Shown: positions 62,247 through 64,000 of the stretch, one piece after another
Numbering within the stretch: position 1 is the stretch's first letter
Layout of the letters: each line of letters starts with the position of its first letter
Assembly: GCF_027912835.1 (NCBI RefSeq)
Contig: NZ_CP115768.1
Span: forward strand, 2,906,501 to 2,970,500
Direction: 5' to 3'
DNA: 64,000 nt
DNA from: Paracoccus sediminicola
Lineage (GTDB): Bacteria > Pseudomonadota > Alphaproteobacteria > Rhodobacterales > Rhodobacteraceae
Position numbers and translations under genes: made by a program
The notes under the pieces: model-generated
Seen by the model: only the letters and a program-made list of their open reading frames with translations
The model's database searches: none
Told to the model about the DNA's origin: nothing

Positions 62247-62370
62247 TTGCCCATTCCGCCCAAAGCTGTCAATTGGTCCTGATAAATTTGCGGGGCAGGG
62301 TCCCCCTCACTTCGGGAAAGAAGGCGGCGGTCTGCTTGACCCCCGCGCGTGACAGCGAGGAACATCGAAA

Positions 62371-64000
62371 ATGGGATACGATCAGAAGGCAGGGCTCCAG
62401 GTCGCCGATGAGCTGGTGGACTTCACCGAGAACAGGCTGCTGCCGGGCACGAATGTGTCTGCCGATGATTTCTGGGCCGGGCTGGCTGATCTGGTCAAAC
62501 GCTATGCGGGCCGCAATGCCGACGCGCTCGCCAAGCGCGAAGAGCTTCAGGATGCGCTCGACCGCTGGCATGTGGCGCATCGCAGCAATCCCATGGACGA
62601 GGCAGAGTATCGCGATTTCCTCGACCAGATCGGCTATCTTGTGAAGGAAGGCCCTGATTTCGAGATCGAGACCGCGAATGTCGATCCCGAGATCGCCAAG
62701 GTCTCCGGTCCGCAACTCGTCGTGCCGGTGATGAATGCGCGTTTTGCGCTGAACGCCGCGAATGCGCGGTGGGGCAGCCTTTACGATGCGCTTTATGGCT
62801 CTGATGCTCTTGGCAGCCTGCCCGAAGGCCAGGGCTATGACGCAGATCGCGGGGCGAAGGTCATCGCCTGGGCCAAGGATTTTCTTGACCGGTCCGTGCC
62901 GCTCGACGGGGCAAGCCACAGCGATGTGACCGCCTATGCGGTCAAGGACGGCCAGCTCGTGGCGACCACTGATGGCGGTGAGGTCGGGCTGTCGGATGCG
63001 GCGGGGTTTGCGGGGTATATCGGCGCCGCTGACGTGCCCGAGGGCATCGTGCTGGTGAATAACGGCCTGCATATTATCATCGACATTGACCGTGATGACC
63101 AGATCGGCGCTTCCGACAAGGCGGGGGTCGCGGATCTGCGTCTGGAATCCGCGCTGTCGGCGATCATGGATTGCGAAGATTCTGTTGCCGCCGTCGATGC
63201 GACCGACAAGGTGCTGGCCTATGGCAACTGGCTGGGGCTGATGAACGGCGAGCTGGAAGAGACCTTCGAAAAGGGCGGCAAGCAGATGACGCGCCGCCTG
63301 GCCGATGACATCGACTATACCACCCCGGACGGGCAGGCGGCCAGGCTGAAGGGGCGCGCATTGATGTTCGTGCGCAATGTCGGCCATCTGATGACCAATC
63401 CCGCCGTGCTGACTGCGGAGGGGAAGGAAATTCCCGAAGGTCTGCTGGACGCGCTGTATACGGTGACGGCGGCGGTGCACGATCTGAAGGGCAAGCAGCT
63501 GAACTCGGCCAGCTCGGTCTATGTGGTGAAGCCCAAGATGCACGGCCCCGACGAGGTCGCGCTGACCGACGAAATCTTCGGGACCGTCGAAGAAATCCTC
63601 GGACTGCCGCAATACACCGTCAAGCTCGGCATCATGGATGAGGAGCGTCGCACCTCGGCCAATCTCAAGGAATGCATCCGCGCCGGACGGCATCGCGTGG
63701 CTTTCGTCAACACCGGCTTCCTCGACCGCACCGGCGACGAGATCCATACCTCGATGGAAGCGGGTGTGATGAAGCGCAAGGCGCAGATGAAAGACGAGAC
63801 CTGGCTTCAGGCCTATGAGGATCGGAATGTCGATATCGCGCTAGCCTGCGGCTTTCAGGGCAAGGGTCAGATCGGCAAGGGCATGTGGGCCATGCCCGAC
63901 CGGATGGAAGCCATGCTGGACGCCAAGATCGGCCATCCGAAATCCGGCGCGAACTGCGCCTGGGTTCCGTCGCCCACTGCGGCGACCTTGCATGCCACCC
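62371..64000 (+). CDS. glcB: Malate synthase G (partial)
   Basis: Condenses glyoxylate with acetyl-CoA to malate. The first 543 residues of an enzyme normally about 720 long are visible; the gene runs off the window. Start ATG 62371 after AGCGAGGA: MGYDQKAGLQVADELVDF. Later stretches NARFALNAANARWGSLYDALYG, LMFVRNVGHLMTNPAV, NSASSVYVVKPKMHGPDEVALTDE, NTGFLDRTGDEIHTSMEAG and AMLDAKIGHPKSGANCAWVPSP are strongly typical of GlcB. It fits downstream of ureide breakdown, which releases glyoxylate. Confidence 0.95.
   Translation, partial: MGYDQKAGLQVADELVDFTENRLLPGTNVSADDFWAGLADLVKRYAGRNADALAKREELQDALDRWHVAHRSNPMDEAEYRDFLDQIGYLVKEGPDFEIETANVDPEIAKVSGPQLVVPVMNARFALNAANARWGSLYDALYGSDALGSLPEGQGYDADRGAKVIAWAKDFLDRSVPLDGASHSDVTAYAVKDGQLVATTDGGEVGLSDAAGFAGYIGAADVPEGIVLVNNGLHIIIDIDRDDQIGASDKAGVADLRLESALSAIMDCEDSVAAVDATDKVLAYGNWLGLMNGELEETFEKGGKQMTRRLADDIDYTTPDGQAARLKGRALMFVRNVGHLMTNPAVLTAEGKEIPEGLLDALYTVTAAVHDLKGKQLNSASSVYVVKPKMHGPDEVALTDEIFGTVEEILGLPQYTVKLGIMDEERRTSANLKECIRAGRHRVAFVNTGFLDRTGDEIHTSMEAGVMKRKAQMKDETWLQAYEDRNVDIALACGFQGKGQIGKGMWAMPDRMEAMLDAKIGHPKSGANCAWVPSPTAATLHAT

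Overview
The window is dense, GC-rich alphaproteobacterial chromosome, most like a Paracoccus-type member of the Rhodobacterales. Evidence is the high third-position G+C, the abundance of TRAP and ABC uptake systems, the ATGA-type start/stop overlaps, and the pca/pob and hut gene orders. I found 59 protein-coding genes (the first and last run off the window) and one gene remnant. I saw no rRNA, tRNA, CRISPR array, intact insertion sequence or prophage gene. Nearly everything is uptake plus catabolism, laid out as a row of self-contained substrate modules, each with its own transporter and often its own regulator.

Layout. 1-6554 (minus): a branched-chain-type ABC transporter (livH, livF, livG, periplasmic binding protein) behind a class III aminotransferase and a pyrroline-5-carboxylate-dehydrogenase-like enzyme, with a divergent IclR regulator (6745-7578) and a perfect 19-bp palindrome between them. 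7602-7817: relic of a glyoxalase I gene. 7893-7968: two matching long palindromes in front of an orphan GSU2403-type nucleotidyltransferase (7981-9000). 9013-18317: histidine utilisation (hutC divergent from hutI-hutH-hutU-TRAP-hutG), a complete route from histidine to glutamate and formamide. 18331-28395: amino-sugar and murein-sugar use, nagA-nagB(II)-nagR-kinase on minus and murQ-ABC transporter-Gfo/Idh oxidoreductase-ATPase on plus, with a matched pair of 15-bp operator boxes in the divergent promoter. 28776-29717: a lone methyltransferase.

29865-36959: a TRAP system with a fused DctQ-DctM permease, a BASS-type carrier, an Asp/Glu-racemase-like enzyme, a 3-hydroxyisobutyrate-dehydrogenase-like enzyme and an aldehyde dehydrogenase; the substrate is unknown. 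37033-40902 (minus): a three-subunit, membrane-linked flavoprotein/cytochrome c dehydrogenase with a LacI-type operator palindrome upstream. 41119-43231: an FMN/quinone reductase facing an MhqO-MhqD-like fusion (ring-cleaving dioxygenase plus esterase), suggesting quinone defence. 43511-53769: 4-hydroxybenzoate and protocatechuate breakdown (maiA-like, pobA, pcaD, pcaC, pcaH, pcaG, a BKACE-family enzyme, pcaB) followed by another TRAP system and a TSUP carrier. The BKACE gene probably does the last step in place of a CoA transferase and thiolase.

53922-59404 is the least understood part and my main candidate for an undescribed system: a divergent NodU/CmcH-type carbamoyltransferase, an SxtJ-type membrane protein, a 49-residue DUF5989-type membrane peptide, a canonical carbamoyltransferase, and a membrane-anchored SGNH hydrolase. 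The compact plus-strand order suggests a membrane-linked carbamoylation/acyl-modification pathway. 59562-64000 returns to catabolism: ureidoglycine aminohydrolase (allE), an NCS2 urate/xanthine-type permease and malate synthase G (glcB, partial), consistent with using purine-derived ureides through glyoxylate.

Functions come from motif recognition by eye. Transport substrates and regulator-operator pairings are inferences from gene neighbourhood.
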